Origin: Gemmatimonadota bacterium
GTDB lineage: Bacteria > Gemmatimonadota > Gemmatimonadetes > Longimicrobiales > Gaopeijiaceae
NCBI GenBank assembly: GCA_015664885.1
Contig: DQPL01000010.1
Location: 1-63,424 of the forward strand
DNA length: 63,424 nucleotides
Direction: 5' to 3'
The notes under the pieces were generated by a model. It was not told where the DNA came from. It did not search any database and saw only the letters and a program-made list of their open reading frames with translations. The position numbers and the translations under genes are program-made. Within the stretch, counting starts at the first letter, position 1, and each line of letters begins with the position of its first letter. Shown here piece by piece: positions 8,879-18,237 of the stretch.

Positions 8879-9793
8879 ATGCGTAAGCAATTCCTACCCA
8901 TCGGGGCCCTCGCGGCCCTGCTCGTAGTGGCCACCTCGTCCCCCGCGGCAGCACAGGACCTCTTCGACCGGGTCGAGCACCACTACGCAGATTCGGACGG
9001 CACGTCCATCCACTATGTGACGGTGGGCGAGGGACCACTCGTGGTCATGATCCACGGCTTCCCGGACTTCTGGTATACGTGGCGCGAGCAGATGGTGGCG
9101 CTCACCGCGGCAGGCTATCGCGTCGCCGCCATGGACACGCGGGGCTACAACCGCAGTGACCAACCGGAGCGCGTCGAGGACTACGCCATGCCGCTTCTGG
9201 TGGGCGATGTCGCATCGGTGATTGCCGACCAGGGTGTAGAGCGGGCGATCGTCGTGGGCCACGACTGGGGCGGCATGATCGCATGGTATGTGGCGATGCT
9301 GCGGCCTGATGTCGTCGAGCGTCTCATCGTGCTGAACCTGCCCCACCCGAAGGGTTTGAGCCGGGAGCTGGCCAACAACCCCGAGCAGGAACAAAACAGT
9401 GCGTACGCCAGGAACTTCCAAGCCGAGGGCTCACATGAGAGCCTCGGTGCTGCAGGTCTCGCCTTCTGGGTCCGAGACGAGGCCGCGCGTGCACACTACG
9501 TCGAGGCCTTCGAGCGCTCGAGTCTTTACGGCATGATGGCCTATTACAAGGCCAACTATCCCCGTCCTCCTTACCAGGAGATTCCGGACGCAGAGGTCAT
9601 CCGCATCGGCGCACCGGTTCTCCAGATCCACGGACTGGACGATCAATACCTGCTGCCTGGGGCGCTCAACGATACATGGAAGTGGCTCGACGCCGACTAC
9701 TCACTCGTGACGCTTCCGGGCGTCAGTCACTTCGTGCAGTACGAAGCGTCGCAGGCGGTTACCGAGGCGATTCTGGCCTGGCTCGAGCGCTAG
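8879..9793 (+). CDS. Secreted alpha/beta hydrolase, epoxide-hydrolase/haloalkane-dehalogenase-like
   Basis: Protein of 304 aa with a signal peptide (cleavage near SSPAAAQ). The oxyanion motif is MIHGFPDFWYTWREQM. The nucleophile elbow VVGHDWGGMIAW carries Asp129, which places it in the epoxide-hydrolase/dehalogenase branch rather than the Ser-esterase branch. The acid is probably Asp in HGLDDQYLLPG and the base His in GVSHFVQYE. Tyr residues in the lid region (ARNFQAEGSHES and the segment after it) could assist epoxide opening, but this is not certain. Last gene of a plus-strand run; it ends convergent to the GWxTD-like pair. Confidence 0.88.
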   Translation: MRKQFLPIGALAALLVVATSSPAAAQDLFDRVEHHYADSDGTSIHYVTVGEGPLVVMIHGFPDFWYTWREQMVALTAAGYRVAAMDTRGYNRSDQPERVEDYAMPLLVGDVASVIADQGVERAIVVGHDWGGMIAWYVAMLRPDVVERLIVLNLPHPKGLSRELANNPEQEQNSAYARNFQAEGSHESLGAAGLAFWVRDEAARAHYVEAFERSSLYGMMAYYKANYPRPPYQEIPDAEVIRIGAPVLQIHGLDDQYLLPGALNDTWKWLDADYSLVTLPGVSHFVQYEASQAVTEAILAWLER

Positions 9794-9818
9794 GTGCCTC
9801 GAGCGACAGACGAAGACC

Positions 9819-10772
9819 TTAGCGGCCGATCCCCCGTGGCATAGCCGTGACCAGGGTGGTCCCGCTCCTCCATCCGCGCACGTCAATGGTGCGCGAGCGT
9901 ACCGCAGTCTGACGGCTGACCAGGTCTCTGACCGTAACCGTGAAGAGGTAACGCCCCTTGGGCAGGGCCGATGCCACACGGCGCAGCTCCGCCACGGAGC
10001 CGTCCTCGTCGGCTTCGGACTCTCCTGAGAACAGCGCGCGCACCGCTCGCTCGTCGCCGCCGGAGTCGTCGATCGGCTGGAAGGCGAACTCGGTCTCGTA
10101 GTTGTTGCCCGACGGGAGATTGTAGATCTCGTAGTAGACGTCGAAGGAGCTCTCGGGGAACTGACTCGTGGGCAAGAGGGCAAGCGTGGCGCCGCGCCGC
10201 GTCCAGCCGGTCTCCGAGCCGGGTAGCCCGAACGCGATATCGCTGAGCATCAGCTCGGTGCCGCTGTAGTCCGGTATGGGGAAGGGGGTGCTATAGAGTT
10301 GGCCCACCCCGGGCCGGGTCGCGTCGGTCACTACCACGCGCTGTAGCGTCGCCTTAGACGGTGGCGCCTCGACTTCGACGAAGGTGTGCAGCAGGTGCTG
10401 CCTCGCTAGCGCCCGCGGCATGCTGACGAAGACGGAGTCCTCTGTGTGAAATACTTCGAGGCGCGCGGTGTCGGCCAGCACGAACCGCAAGTCGAAGCGA
10501 TAACGGACCCGGCGGTCTACCCTCTCCGCGCGCAGCCTCCTCACCGGCACAGCGACTGCGGCAACGACCGTGGTGCCGCCCCGGTCACCACGGAACGTGT
10601 AGAGGTCATAGAAGAACGGAAGAGATGCAGGGCTGGCGAGGACCGCCGGATCGGCCACCGCGCGGGCGCTCGCAGCCTCCGAAACCGCCCTGTGGGGGTC
10701 GGAGTCGCTTCCGTTCCCCGCTAGCGTTGCAGCCAGCATCCAGAGGATGGGTATGAGGCCTCGAAGCATCAC
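9819..10772 (-). CDS. Unknown secreted protein paired with GWxTD-type gene
   Basis: Protein of 317 aa with an N-terminal hydrophobic segment (MMLRGLIPILWMLAATLAG). It contains no enzyme motif I recognise. It is rich in beta-strand-like segments such as RVRYRFDLRFVLADTARLEV and SSFDVYYEIYNLPSGNNYETEF; the latter resembles the C-terminal strand region of GWxTD proteins. The start is only 3 bp from the stop of the gene at 10776-12566, so the two form an operon and probably a partner pair. The upstream partner has the same kind of C-terminal beta region (LPDLEPGEYTLHLQLDLF versus LPKGRYLFTVTVRDLV). Function unknown. Confidence 0.75.
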   Translation of the reverse strand: MMLRGLIPILWMLAATLAGNGSDSDPHRAVSEAASARAVADPAVLASPASLPFFYDLYTFRGDRGGTTVVAAVAVPVRRLRAERVDRRVRYRFDLRFVLADTARLEVFHTEDSVFVSMPRALARQHLLHTFVEVEAPPSKATLQRVVVTDATRPGVGQLYSTPFPIPDYSGTELMLSDIAFGLPGSETGWTRRGATLALLPTSQFPESSFDVYYEIYNLPSGNNYETEFAFQPIDDSGGDERAVRALFSGESEADEDGSVAELRRVASALPKGRYLFTVTVRDLVSRQTAVRSRTIDVRGWRSGTTLVTAMPRGIGR

Positions 10773-10775
10773 TCC

Positions 10776-12566
10776 TCAGTTCTCCACAATGATCGGTCGG
10801 CTCGTCACCACCGGTGATCGACCGAAGAGATCGAGTTGCAGGTGAAGAGTGTACTCGCCCGGCTCCAAGTCGGGTAGTTCCAGCTCCATGGAGCGGAATA
10901 CGGTCTGCACGCGGTCGGGGCCGGTCTCGTCGAACGTGATGTCCACTCGCTCTTCCGGTTTGAGCACGCCCAGGAATTCTCCCACCCTGGAGAGGAAGCC
11001 CGGGCGACCCTTGCTGAACCCGATGGTTACCTGCACCGGCTCCAAGATGCGAAGCCCGTAGACCTCCCAGATAACCGGGAATCGATCGCCGGCCTTGAGC
11101 CTCACCCCGGGGCGAACATTCGGCAGGGCTTCATCGAGGGACTCCGGCAGCGGCGTGCCTTCCTTCAGGATCATCAGATCCGATACGTCGACCAAACCCT
11201 CGACCATTGGAAGTTGCACCACGCCCTGCCGAGCCCGCCACGCCTGTCTCCTGTCCAGGTCCACGACCTCGAGGCCGCTCACGTACCGGCTTGGCAAGGC
11301 CTGAATGGTCAGGACGCCTTCAGGGTCGCTGCCTCGGACGGAGAGAGGTCGCTCTCCGTTCTCGGGAATCAGGAACAGCGCCGTGTGTGCGGGTCCCTCC
11401 AGACCACCATCGGGGCTCCATGCCGCGACCACCGCTCCGCCAGCGTCGCCCTCGGGAATCGTGGGCCGATAGGCACCCACGACCAACATCTGATCGCCCC
11501 GCCGGAAGCGGCCGACCTGCGTCTCCAATGCGCGCATGTCGGGGGCATAAGGCGGCGCGTACCAGGTCCTCGCTTCGCGCGGCGCCGTGATCCAACTCTC
11601 CGGCGGAATGTCCGAGGGCGACTCTAGGAAAGCCTCAGGGAAGAGGTACCCTCTGCTCTTCGGATGGTGATGCCCGACCATCCTGCGGGTGTCCTGCAGC
11701 CCACCCCCGAAGCTTCTCCCTGGGTTGTGCGTGCGGCTGTACCCGGTGTTCCTCCCGTAACGGATTAGGGTCTCTTCCATGTCCTCCTCCCACTCCAGCC
11801 CCAAGGGCACGCCGGAGTCCTCACGGTTCTTGGCCACGACCCAACGGGCGAAATGGTCCGTCAGGCGATCGTTGCCCTCGAACAGGAAGAGCGGATCCGA
11901 CAGCCGCCAATAGAGCTCCCACTTCTGGTCACGCTCCGTCGGAGAAGCGCTATTGAATTCCCTTTCGGCATCTCTGCTGAAGATGTATCGCGGTGTCGTC
12001 CATTCCTCCCATTCCTCGTCCGGCATCGCAGCCAGCGCTTCACGAAAGGCGGCCTCCGCGGGCACATAGCGGGTCCACACATGGAGGACGTAGCCGAGAA
12101 GCGCCGAGCACCACCACGTTTCCTGGATTCCGCACTCCGTCGCGACCCGCTCCGCCTCCCCCATGTTGCGACTTTCGACGAGGTAGTTGACCCACTGCCC
12201 GATGATCCATCGATCACTGACTTGCTCAAAAGCATCGGACAAGGATCGGATCAACTCGATGCGGGCCTGCCCCACCTCGCGAAACTCACCAGGAAAGCCC
12301 TCCTCTTCTTCGCCACCGAACCAGATGCAGATGCGACCGATACGCTCGTCGCAGTATCCAGCACCGGCTCGCTCCATCTCGACGGGGATACGACTCTCGC
12401 GATAGCGCTCGAAATCTTCCTGCAGGTCATGCATCTGCTCGAGAACCTCGGTGGAGTCGAGGGGTGCGGATTGGGAGAGGACGCTCGCCGGCGCGAGTAG
12501 CAGAGCGAGAACGATCCCCGCGACCGCGATGACCTGAGCGTCACGGGGTCGAATGGAGGTTCGCAT
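10776..12566 (-). CDS. GWxTD-like secreted protein
   Basis: Starting at MRTSIRPRDAQVIAVAGIVL (ATG at 12564-12566) the protein has 596 aa with a signal peptide ending near SVLSQ. The open frame extends much further upstream, but that part is low-complexity read-through. The middle holds WTTPRYIFSRDAEREF and DHFARWVVAKNREDSG followed by EETLIRYGRNTGYSR. This last part occupies the place of the GWxTDxGxIYxxYGEP motif of GWxTD proteins, but the canonical residues are eroded. The C-terminal third is beta-rich and ends LDLFGRSPVVTSRPIIVEN. Families of this kind are frequent in Gemmatimonadota and Acidobacteriota and have no known activity. Confidence 0.75.
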   Translation of the reverse strand: MRTSIRPRDAQVIAVAGIVLALLLAPASVLSQSAPLDSTEVLEQMHDLQEDFERYRESRIPVEMERAGAGYCDERIGRICIWFGGEEEEGFPGEFREVGQARIELIRSLSDAFEQVSDRWIIGQWVNYLVESRNMGEAERVATECGIQETWWCSALLGYVLHVWTRYVPAEAAFREALAAMPDEEWEEWTTPRYIFSRDAEREFNSASPTERDQKWELYWRLSDPLFLFEGNDRLTDHFARWVVAKNREDSGVPLGLEWEEDMEETLIRYGRNTGYSRTHNPGRSFGGGLQDTRRMVGHHHPKSRGYLFPEAFLESPSDIPPESWITAPREARTWYAPPYAPDMRALETQVGRFRRGDQMLVVGAYRPTIPEGDAGGAVVAAWSPDGGLEGPAHTALFLIPENGERPLSVRGSDPEGVLTIQALPSRYVSGLEVVDLDRRQAWRARQGVVQLPMVEGLVDVSDLMILKEGTPLPESLDEALPNVRPGVRLKAGDRFPVIWEVYGLRILEPVQVTIGFSKGRPGFLSRVGEFLGVLKPEERVDITFDETGPDRVQTVFRSMELELPDLEPGEYTLHLQLDLFGRSPVVTSRPIIVEN

Positions 12567-12741
12567 GGAGTCTCTTGGCCTAAGAGGGCGGCACGGTCCT
12601 GACACTGTGCTATGACGTGCGATACACCGCAAATCGCACGTGCGGTCCTGTACATCATCGCCCGCCGTCCCGAAACGATTTGAACTTCTACCGTGTAGTG
12701 GTCGGAGGATGGGCGAGGGCTCGAGAGCCGGGGCTGGATCG

Positions 12742-14678
12742 ATGCGGAAGACCTTGAAGTGGGTGGCGCTGTTCGTGGTGATGTTGCCCGTCCACCTGAT
12801 TGTGGTGTTGGCGGTTACCGGGGTGCCGATACCGCCGGCGATCACCGCTGAAGGCGTCGGGCGGGTGGCGTGGGGACCGGTCTGGACGATGCCGCCAGAC
12901 TCTGGGAGTCCAGGGAATCGAAGAGCCTGGTCGCCTGGATGCCCGACGGCCCCGGCCTCTTGGTTCGCGGTAAGCGCATGATCCTCGATGAGCGGCTTCA
13001 CACGCTGCCGAGTCCGGCGGCGAAATCCGTCTTCCTCCCGCAGATTCCGCGCAATGTCGCCGGGATGCACGGCGTCCCAGGTCGCGACTACATGGTACTG
13101 CAGTGGGATACCGATGGGGACGAGCAGCATCGCTTGTACCGCTGGGACCTGGGAGACTCGGGTCCCGTTCTGCTCACGTCGGAGTCCGAGCGTGCGCAGT
13201 TCGGCGCCTTTGAGCCAACCGGCCCGCGCATCGCATACTCGAGCACGCGGTGTAACGGCACGGACTTCGACGTCTACTTGATGGATCCGCTGGACCCGAG
13301 CTCGGACCGACTGCTGCTGGAGGTCGAGGGGATGTGGGGCGTTGCAGGCTGGTCTCCTGCCGCAGGCGAGCTCCTGCTCGTGCATGCCGTGTCGAACATG
13401 AAGGTCGAGCTCTACGTGCTGGACATCGTCAGCAGCTCTCTAAACCGAATCACCGACGATGCCGATGGCGCGCGGCACGGGGCTGCTCAGTGGAGTCGAG
13501 ACGTTAGTGCACTGTACTATGCCAGCGATCGGGGGACCGAATTCTCCCACATGAGGCGGCTGGACCTGCGCACGGGCGAGGAAGCGATTCTTTCCGACGA
13601 GATCCCCTGGGATGTCACCTCGATCCAGCAGACCGGCGACGGCGAGTTGCTCCTGATCACGGTGAACGAGGACGGCGGGACGAGGCACTACACCAGCGAC
13701 CCGCTCGGTGAGAACATTCAGCCCCTCGAGTTGTTCTCGTCGGGTGCCTTTTCGGCAGGGCTCCACGCCACGGAGCCGCTACTGTTGGTCAACCACATCG
13801 ACGCGCTTGGGGTGAGCCGCGGCTATACCTACGATCTCCGCAACCAGGAGCTCACGCTTTGGGCGGGTGGCGAGAGCTCGGAGAGCGAGATTCCGGCCCC
13901 GCGTCTCACCCATTACCCGACGTTCGACTCGATCGATGGCGAGCCCCGCTTGATCCGTGCTTTCGTATATCCGGGGGTGGGCGAGGGTCCTCACCCTGTA
14001 GTCATCAACATTCACGGGGCCCCGGAAGCCCAAGCTCGACTCAGGACGGGGCAGGGTCCGACGGAAAAGGCCGGGATCACGTTGATCACGCCCAACGTGC
14101 GAGGCTCGACCGGTTACGGGCGAACGTACACGACGCTCGACGACTGGTACTTGCGGGAAGACGCCGTGCGGGACATCGGAGCCCTGCTCGACTGGATCGC
14201 AGAGCAGCCCGACATGGACGGGACCCGGGTGGCCGTAATGGGTGGCTCGTACGGAGGCTACATGGTGCTCGCTTCGCTCGTGCACTACAGCCCGCGAATC
14301 CACTGCGGCATCGACATTGTGGGCATTAGCAATTGGGTCACGTTCCTCGAGAGTACCGCCGATTACATGCGCGACTATGGACGCATTGAGTTCGGTGACG
14401 AGCGCATCCCGGAAATGCGGGAGTTCTTACAGTCGATTTCGCCGCTCAACAATGCCGAGCGCATCACGTCCCCGCTGATGGTGGTGCAGGGAGCGAACGT
14501 TCCGCGCGTGCCCGTGGGTGAGTCGCGACAGATCGTCGAGCGCGTACGCAACAACGGTCTCAATGTCTCCTATATGGAAGGCGCCAACGAAGGACACGGC
14601 TTTCGCCACCCGTGGAATTCGTTCTATGCCGGGCTAGCGCAGCAGGAGATGATCGGAGATTGCTTGCTGGGGGGTTAG
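12742..14678 (+). pseudogene. S9 (prolyl oligopeptidase) family peptidase, frameshifted and lacking catalytic Asp
   Basis: The N-terminus MRKTLKWVALFVVMLPVHLI (membrane anchor) reads to about 12881. The propeller and catalytic domain continue in another frame from about 12882 (LDDAARLWESRESKSLVAWM) to 14678. One missing base between GGT and CTG explains the join WGPV-LDDAARL. The catalytic domain has the Ser motif MGGSYGGYM and the His in EGANEGHGF. The position of the catalytic Asp, normally GANDPRVP, reads GANVPRVP (codon GTT instead of GAT). Two independent lesions make this a likely dead gene, though the frameshift alone could be an assembly error. The rest of the propeller is intact, suggesting recent loss. 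Confidence 0.8.
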
Positions 14679-14770
14679 TAGCCTTTCGCGCATTCAGGGG
14701 AACCGCCCTATCATTGATTGGGCACACGGGGCTGGATCGCCTGCTGTCACTCCCGTGGGCACTCTCGAAT

Positions 14771-14776
14771 GGAGGT
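14771..14776 (+). promoter_or_regulatory. GGAGGT ribosome binding site that decides the start at 14781
   Basis: A perfect GGAGGT lies 4 nt before ATG 14781 and overlaps the alternative in-frame ATG at 14769, which has no site of its own. This favours the shorter protein. Confidence 0.65.
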
Positions 14777-14780
14777 CGAC

Positions 14781-15848
14781 ATGACCGGTCGCGTTGCAGT
14801 GGCCCGCCCGGGCCTGAGGCTCACCGTCCTGCTCTCTGCGTTTCTTGCCGTAACCGCAACCCCCGGGGCGGTCTCGACTGGCGCAGCGCAGACCAATGGG
14901 GACTACGTGGTGCCTCGCACCGCCGACGGCCATCCAGACCTGCAAGGAAACTGGACCAACGTGACGCTCACTCCGTTCGAGCGGCGAGAGGGCACCGGGC
15001 CGGTGTTCACCAGGCAGGAGGTCGCGGACATCGAACAGATTGATGGCGATTGTCCCGCCAGCCCGGGCACCGTCGCGTGCGGGAGGGCCGAGAGGCCGGG
15101 TCAGAGCAACGAGGCTCGACTGTCCGGCCAGGAGTACAACGAGGTGTATTGGGACCGGGGTACCCGGGTGGCAATCGTCGGTGGCGAATACCGCGCGTCA
15201 CTCGTGACCAATCCCTCCAACGGCCGCCGCCCGGCACTCACCGCCGAGGGCGAGCAGCGCCTCCGGGCGAGCAGGGAGTTTCGGAGCCAGTTCGGTCAGT
15301 ACGATCACCCGGAGCTGCGACCGTTGGCGGAGCGGTGCGTCGTTTCGTTCGGCTCGAGCGCCGGACCACCGATGATGCCCAACACAGCCTACAACAACAA
15401 TTACACCATCGTGCAGAACGCCGACCACGTGATGATCCTGGCCGAGATGGTGCACGACGTGCGCATCATCCGGCTGGGTGAACCCGATGAGTTGCCCGAA
15501 CAGCTCCGTCCGTGGTTCGGTGACTCTTGGGGTCATTGGGACCGCAACACGCTCGTCGTCGAGACGACGAACTTCAATCCCCGCCACCCGTTCCGGGGCA
15601 TCCCGCCGACGGACCAGCTGAAGGTGACCGAGCGCTTCACCCGAGTCAGCGCGGGCACGATCCTCTACGAGTTCACCGTCGATGACCCATCGACGTACAC
15701 CGAGCCGTGGGGAGGCGAGATCCCGTTCAATAGGTTCAACGATCTCGTCTATGAGTACTCCTGCCACGAGGGTAACTACGCGCTCGGGAGCGTCTTGAGT
15801 GGCGCGCGCTACGAGGAGAGGGAGGCGGGGCGGAACCAGCACGACTAG
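14781..15848 (+). CDS. Secreted protein of unknown function (PRTADGHPDLQGNW family)
   Basis: Protein of 355 aa with a signal peptide (VLLSAFLAVTATPGAVSTGAAQ). Family landmarks: PRTADGHPDLQGNWTNVTLTP near the mature N-terminus, AERCVVSFGSSAGPPMMP, YNNNYTIVQNADHVMILAEM, GDSWGHWDRNTLVVETTNF, and a C-terminal VYEYSCHEGNYALGSVLSGAR. The compact beta-rich pattern and signal peptide imply a periplasmic role. I recognise the family as common in Acidobacteriota and Proteobacteria but know of no function. A close paralogue is encoded on the opposite strand at 16532-17647, with a permease remnant between them. Confidence 0.85.
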   Translation: MTGRVAVARPGLRLTVLLSAFLAVTATPGAVSTGAAQTNGDYVVPRTADGHPDLQGNWTNVTLTPFERREGTGPVFTRQEVADIEQIDGDCPASPGTVACGRAERPGQSNEARLSGQEYNEVYWDRGTRVAIVGGEYRASLVTNPSNGRRPALTAEGEQRLRASREFRSQFGQYDHPELRPLAERCVVSFGSSAGPPMMPNTAYNNNYTIVQNADHVMILAEMVHDVRIIRLGEPDELPEQLRPWFGDSWGHWDRNTLVVETTNFNPRHPFRGIPPTDQLKVTERFTRVSAGTILYEFTVDDPSTYTEPWGGEIPFNRFNDLVYEYSCHEGNYALGSVLSGARYEEREAGRNQHD

Positions 15849-15852
15849 CCGG

Positions 15853-16492
15853 TCGCGGGAGATCGTAGGGGTGCTGGCCGACGTTCGTGCCCAGGGGTTC
15901 GAGTCGCAACCACGGGCAGAGGTGTATGTCTCGCTGACCCAATCGCCCTCGGGCTCTATCACGTTTGTCGTCGAGACGGCAGGCGATCCGACGCTCCTGA
16001 CCAGGGCCGTTCAAGAAACGATCTGGACGATTAATCCCTACCAGGCCATCTGGGCTTCGCGTCCGATGACCGAGTTGCTGGGGGGATTGGACCCGTCAAC
16101 GACGTTTCAACACGGCGTTGCTCGTGGCGTTCGCGGCGCTCGCGTTGTCCCTCACCGCGATCGGCGTTTACGGGCTGATGTCGTTCTCCGTGGAGCAGCG
16201 GGTCAACGAGTTGGGCATCCGGCGCGCTCTCGGCGGTGATACCTCGGACATCATGGCAATCGTCCTGCGGCGGTGGCTGATGCTGGCTCTTGCAGGAGCC
16301 GCCTTGGGGTTGATGGGGTCGGTCGTGCTCACACGCCTGCTTCGTGGCATGCTCTTCGACGTGGCCCCCCTCGATCTGCTGACGTTCGGGGCGTTGTCGG
16401 TATTTGTGGTTGCCGTGGCGGTGGTCGCCGCTTTCCTGCCTGCGCGGCGTGCCACGCGAATCGATCCGATGGTGGCGTTGCGCGCGGAGTGA
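15853..16492 (+). pseudogene. C-terminal remnant of an FtsX/MacB-type (ADOP) permease
   Basis: From about 15853 (SREIVGVLADVRAQGFESQP) the sequence reads as the last periplasmic part of an acidobacterial-type duplicated permease. After a one-base surplus near 16099 the frame changes, and RRFNTALLVAFAALALSLTAIGVYGLMSF begins three transmembrane helices, ending PARRATRIDPMVALRAE. The roughly 600 N-terminal residues of such permeases are absent, and the fragment starts immediately after the stop of the preceding gene. It has therefore lost its front half and carries a frameshift. These permeases pair with MacB-like ATPases; none is present here. Confidence 0.8.
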
Positions 16493-16531
16493 CGTCTTCA
16501 GCTCTTACCCGCTGTGGCTACCTCGCGTCCG

Positions 16532-17647
16532 CTAGTTCCCACCTTCACGTTCTTGCGCCCGCGCCCCGCTCAACACCGCGGAGAGCGCGTAATTGCCCTC
16601 GTGGCACGAATACTCGTACACCTGCTCGGCGAGTGCCTTGAAGGGCACCTGGCCACTGAAGGGGCGCCTGAACGTGCCGGGATCGTCGACCGTGAACTCG
16701 TAGTTGATCGTATACTCATCGACTCGCGTGAGACGCTCGGTCACCTTGGCCCGCGCGGAAGGGCTGAACGTCGCGCCACCACCGACGATTCTCTGATCGG
16801 GATGCATGTTGGTCGTTTCCACGACGAGCGTCTCTCCCTCCCAGTGGCCCCACGAATCGCCCATCCAAGGACGAACGTTGTCGGGCAGGGGCCGGGGCGT
16901 GCCGAGTCGGATGATGCGAGTGTCGTGAACCATCTCGGTCATGATCATCACGTGGTCGGCGGTCTGCACGATGGTGTAGTTGTTGTTGTAGAAGTAGTTG
17001 GGCATCATCGGGGGCCCGGCGTTCGAGCCGAAGGACATGATGCAGCGCTCGGCTAGCGGCCGGTTCTCTGGATTGTCGTACTGCCCGAATTGCGCCAGGA
17101 ACTCCCGACTCTCACGCAGGCGTCTCCCGGCCTCCTCCGTGTAGGCTGGTCTGCTGCCGTCGGGCGGATCCACGATCAACGAGCTACGAGCTTCGCCATT
17201 GTAGATCGCGATGTGGTCGCCGCCATCGATGTAGAACTGGTTGTACCCTCCCACCGCACCCGCGCCCGCGTCCCACCGAGCCTCTCCGGTGAGCTGGCCA
17301 CCTACGGGTGGCGCGCCACGGTTGGGATCACTATCCACGAGATCTGCCTCGATGAACTCGGCCCGCCCGCCCTCGAGTGCCCGCACCTGCTCCGGATTGA
17401 GCACGGGCCCGACTCCGGCTGGGCGCACGACCGGCGTCAGCGTCGCATTCGACCAGTTGCCCTGCAGGTTGGGATGACCGTCGGCGGTTCGGGGAGCCAC
17501 CCACTGGCGCGTGGTCTGTTGCGCCTCGACAATGGGGGCCCACGCTCCGGCGAGACCGATCGCCAGCAGGACGAACAGCGAGGCCCTACGACGAGGAAGC
17601 ATCATCCGCGCCGTATCATCCGATGGGGATCTCACGAAGCGCTCCAT
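16532..17647 (-). CDS. Secreted protein of unknown function, paralogue of 14781-15848
   Basis: Starting at MERFVRSPSDDTARMMLPRRR (ATG at 17645-17647, preceded by a GGAGAGGAG ribosome site) the protein has 371 aa with a signal segment LFVLLAIGLAGAWAPIVEAQ. The landmarks match the gene at 14781: PRTADGHPNLQGNWSNATLTP, AERCIMSFGSNAGPPMMP, YNNNYTIVQTADHVMIMTEM, GDSWGHWEGETLVVETTN and VYEYSCHEGNYALSAVLSGAR. The insert AGAGAVGGYNQFYIDGGDHI is specific to this copy. The two copies converge on the permease remnant. No function is known; likely periplasmic. Confidence 0.85.
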   Translation of the reverse strand: MERFVRSPSDDTARMMLPRRRASLFVLLAIGLAGAWAPIVEAQQTTRQWVAPRTADGHPNLQGNWSNATLTPVVRPAGVGPVLNPEQVRALEGGRAEFIEADLVDSDPNRGAPPVGGQLTGEARWDAGAGAVGGYNQFYIDGGDHIAIYNGEARSSLIVDPPDGSRPAYTEEAGRRLRESREFLAQFGQYDNPENRPLAERCIMSFGSNAGPPMMPNYFYNNNYTIVQTADHVMIMTEMVHDTRIIRLGTPRPLPDNVRPWMGDSWGHWEGETLVVETTNMHPDQRIVGGGATFSPSARAKVTERLTRVDEYTINYEFTVDDPGTFRRPFSGQVPFKALAEQVYEYSCHEGNYALSAVLSGARAQEREGGN

Positions 17648-17737
17648 AATCGACTCCTCTCCGAACTCGACACATTTTCCACTGGCCCAGATCATAATGC
17701 CCCGACTTCCGCGTGCGCTCAAGGACTCCTTCGATTC

Positions 17738-18185
17738 ATGACCGATTTCCCCGCTTCACAAAAACGTCCCTCTCACGGGCCGTGCTTCGTATGCGGTCCT
17801 GACAATCCGTGCGGAATGGGCGTGCAATGGTACGTCTCCGGCGAACGGATCGGCACCCGCCTCACGTTCTCCGAGGCCCAACAGGAGCCCTCCCGGCCAC
17901 GCGCATGGTGGCGCCGTCGCGGCCATCCTGGACGAGGCCATGGGCGCCGCGGTCTGGCTGGGCGGGCATCAGTCCGTAGCAGCCAACCTGAACGTCGACT
18001 TCGTCTCACCCATCCCGCTTGGCGTCGAGGTCGAAGTGGAGGCGTGGGTCACCCGAGTGGAGGGCCGCAAGTCGTCGGGGAAGGGGCGCATGGTGCTCGC
18101 GGCCGGCGGTAAGATTCTGGCCGAGGCGGCGAGCCTGTTCGTGGCGGTTCCGGAGTTCTTTGAGGGTCGCAGGGAGGGCTCGTAG
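17738..18185 (+). pseudogene. PaaI-type hotdog thioesterase, frameshifted
   Basis: MTDFPASQKRPSHGPCFVCG to LTFSEAQQE reads in one frame and PGHAHGGAVAAILDEAMGAA onwards in another, to the stop at 18183-18185. A single surplus base within 17888-17891 restores EPPGHAHGG, the usual start of the hotdog helix. The C-terminal half (VNLNVDF-like VAANLNVDFVSPIPLG and KSSGKGRMVLAAGGKILAEA) fits thioesterases of the PaaI/4HBT superfamily. The N-terminal FVCGPDNPCGMGV is the cysteine-containing hotdog lead-in often seen in this group. It would hydrolyse acyl-CoA in the cytoplasm. Disruption may be real or a sequencing error in a C-rich stretch. Confidence 0.8.
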
Positions 18186-18200
18186 GGCCGGATGTGTATA

Positions 18201-18237
18201 GGGGTCGTGGCCGTGCCCGGCCTTCTCAATACCCCTC
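18201..18237. terminator. Possible hairpin between convergent genes
   Basis: AGGGGT at 18201-18206 can pair with ACCCCT at 18232-18237, and the GC-rich GGCCGTGCCCGGCC lies inside the loop. It overlaps the 3' end of the minus-strand gene. The outer stem is short and there is no T-run, so this is weak. Confidence 0.3.

Noticed and set aside
10776-13385. Very long minus-strand frame extending 800 bp upstream of the GWxTD-like gene
   Set aside because: The signal peptide begins at the ATG at 12566 and the upstream residues are low-complexity. The plus-strand S9 gene covers that region.
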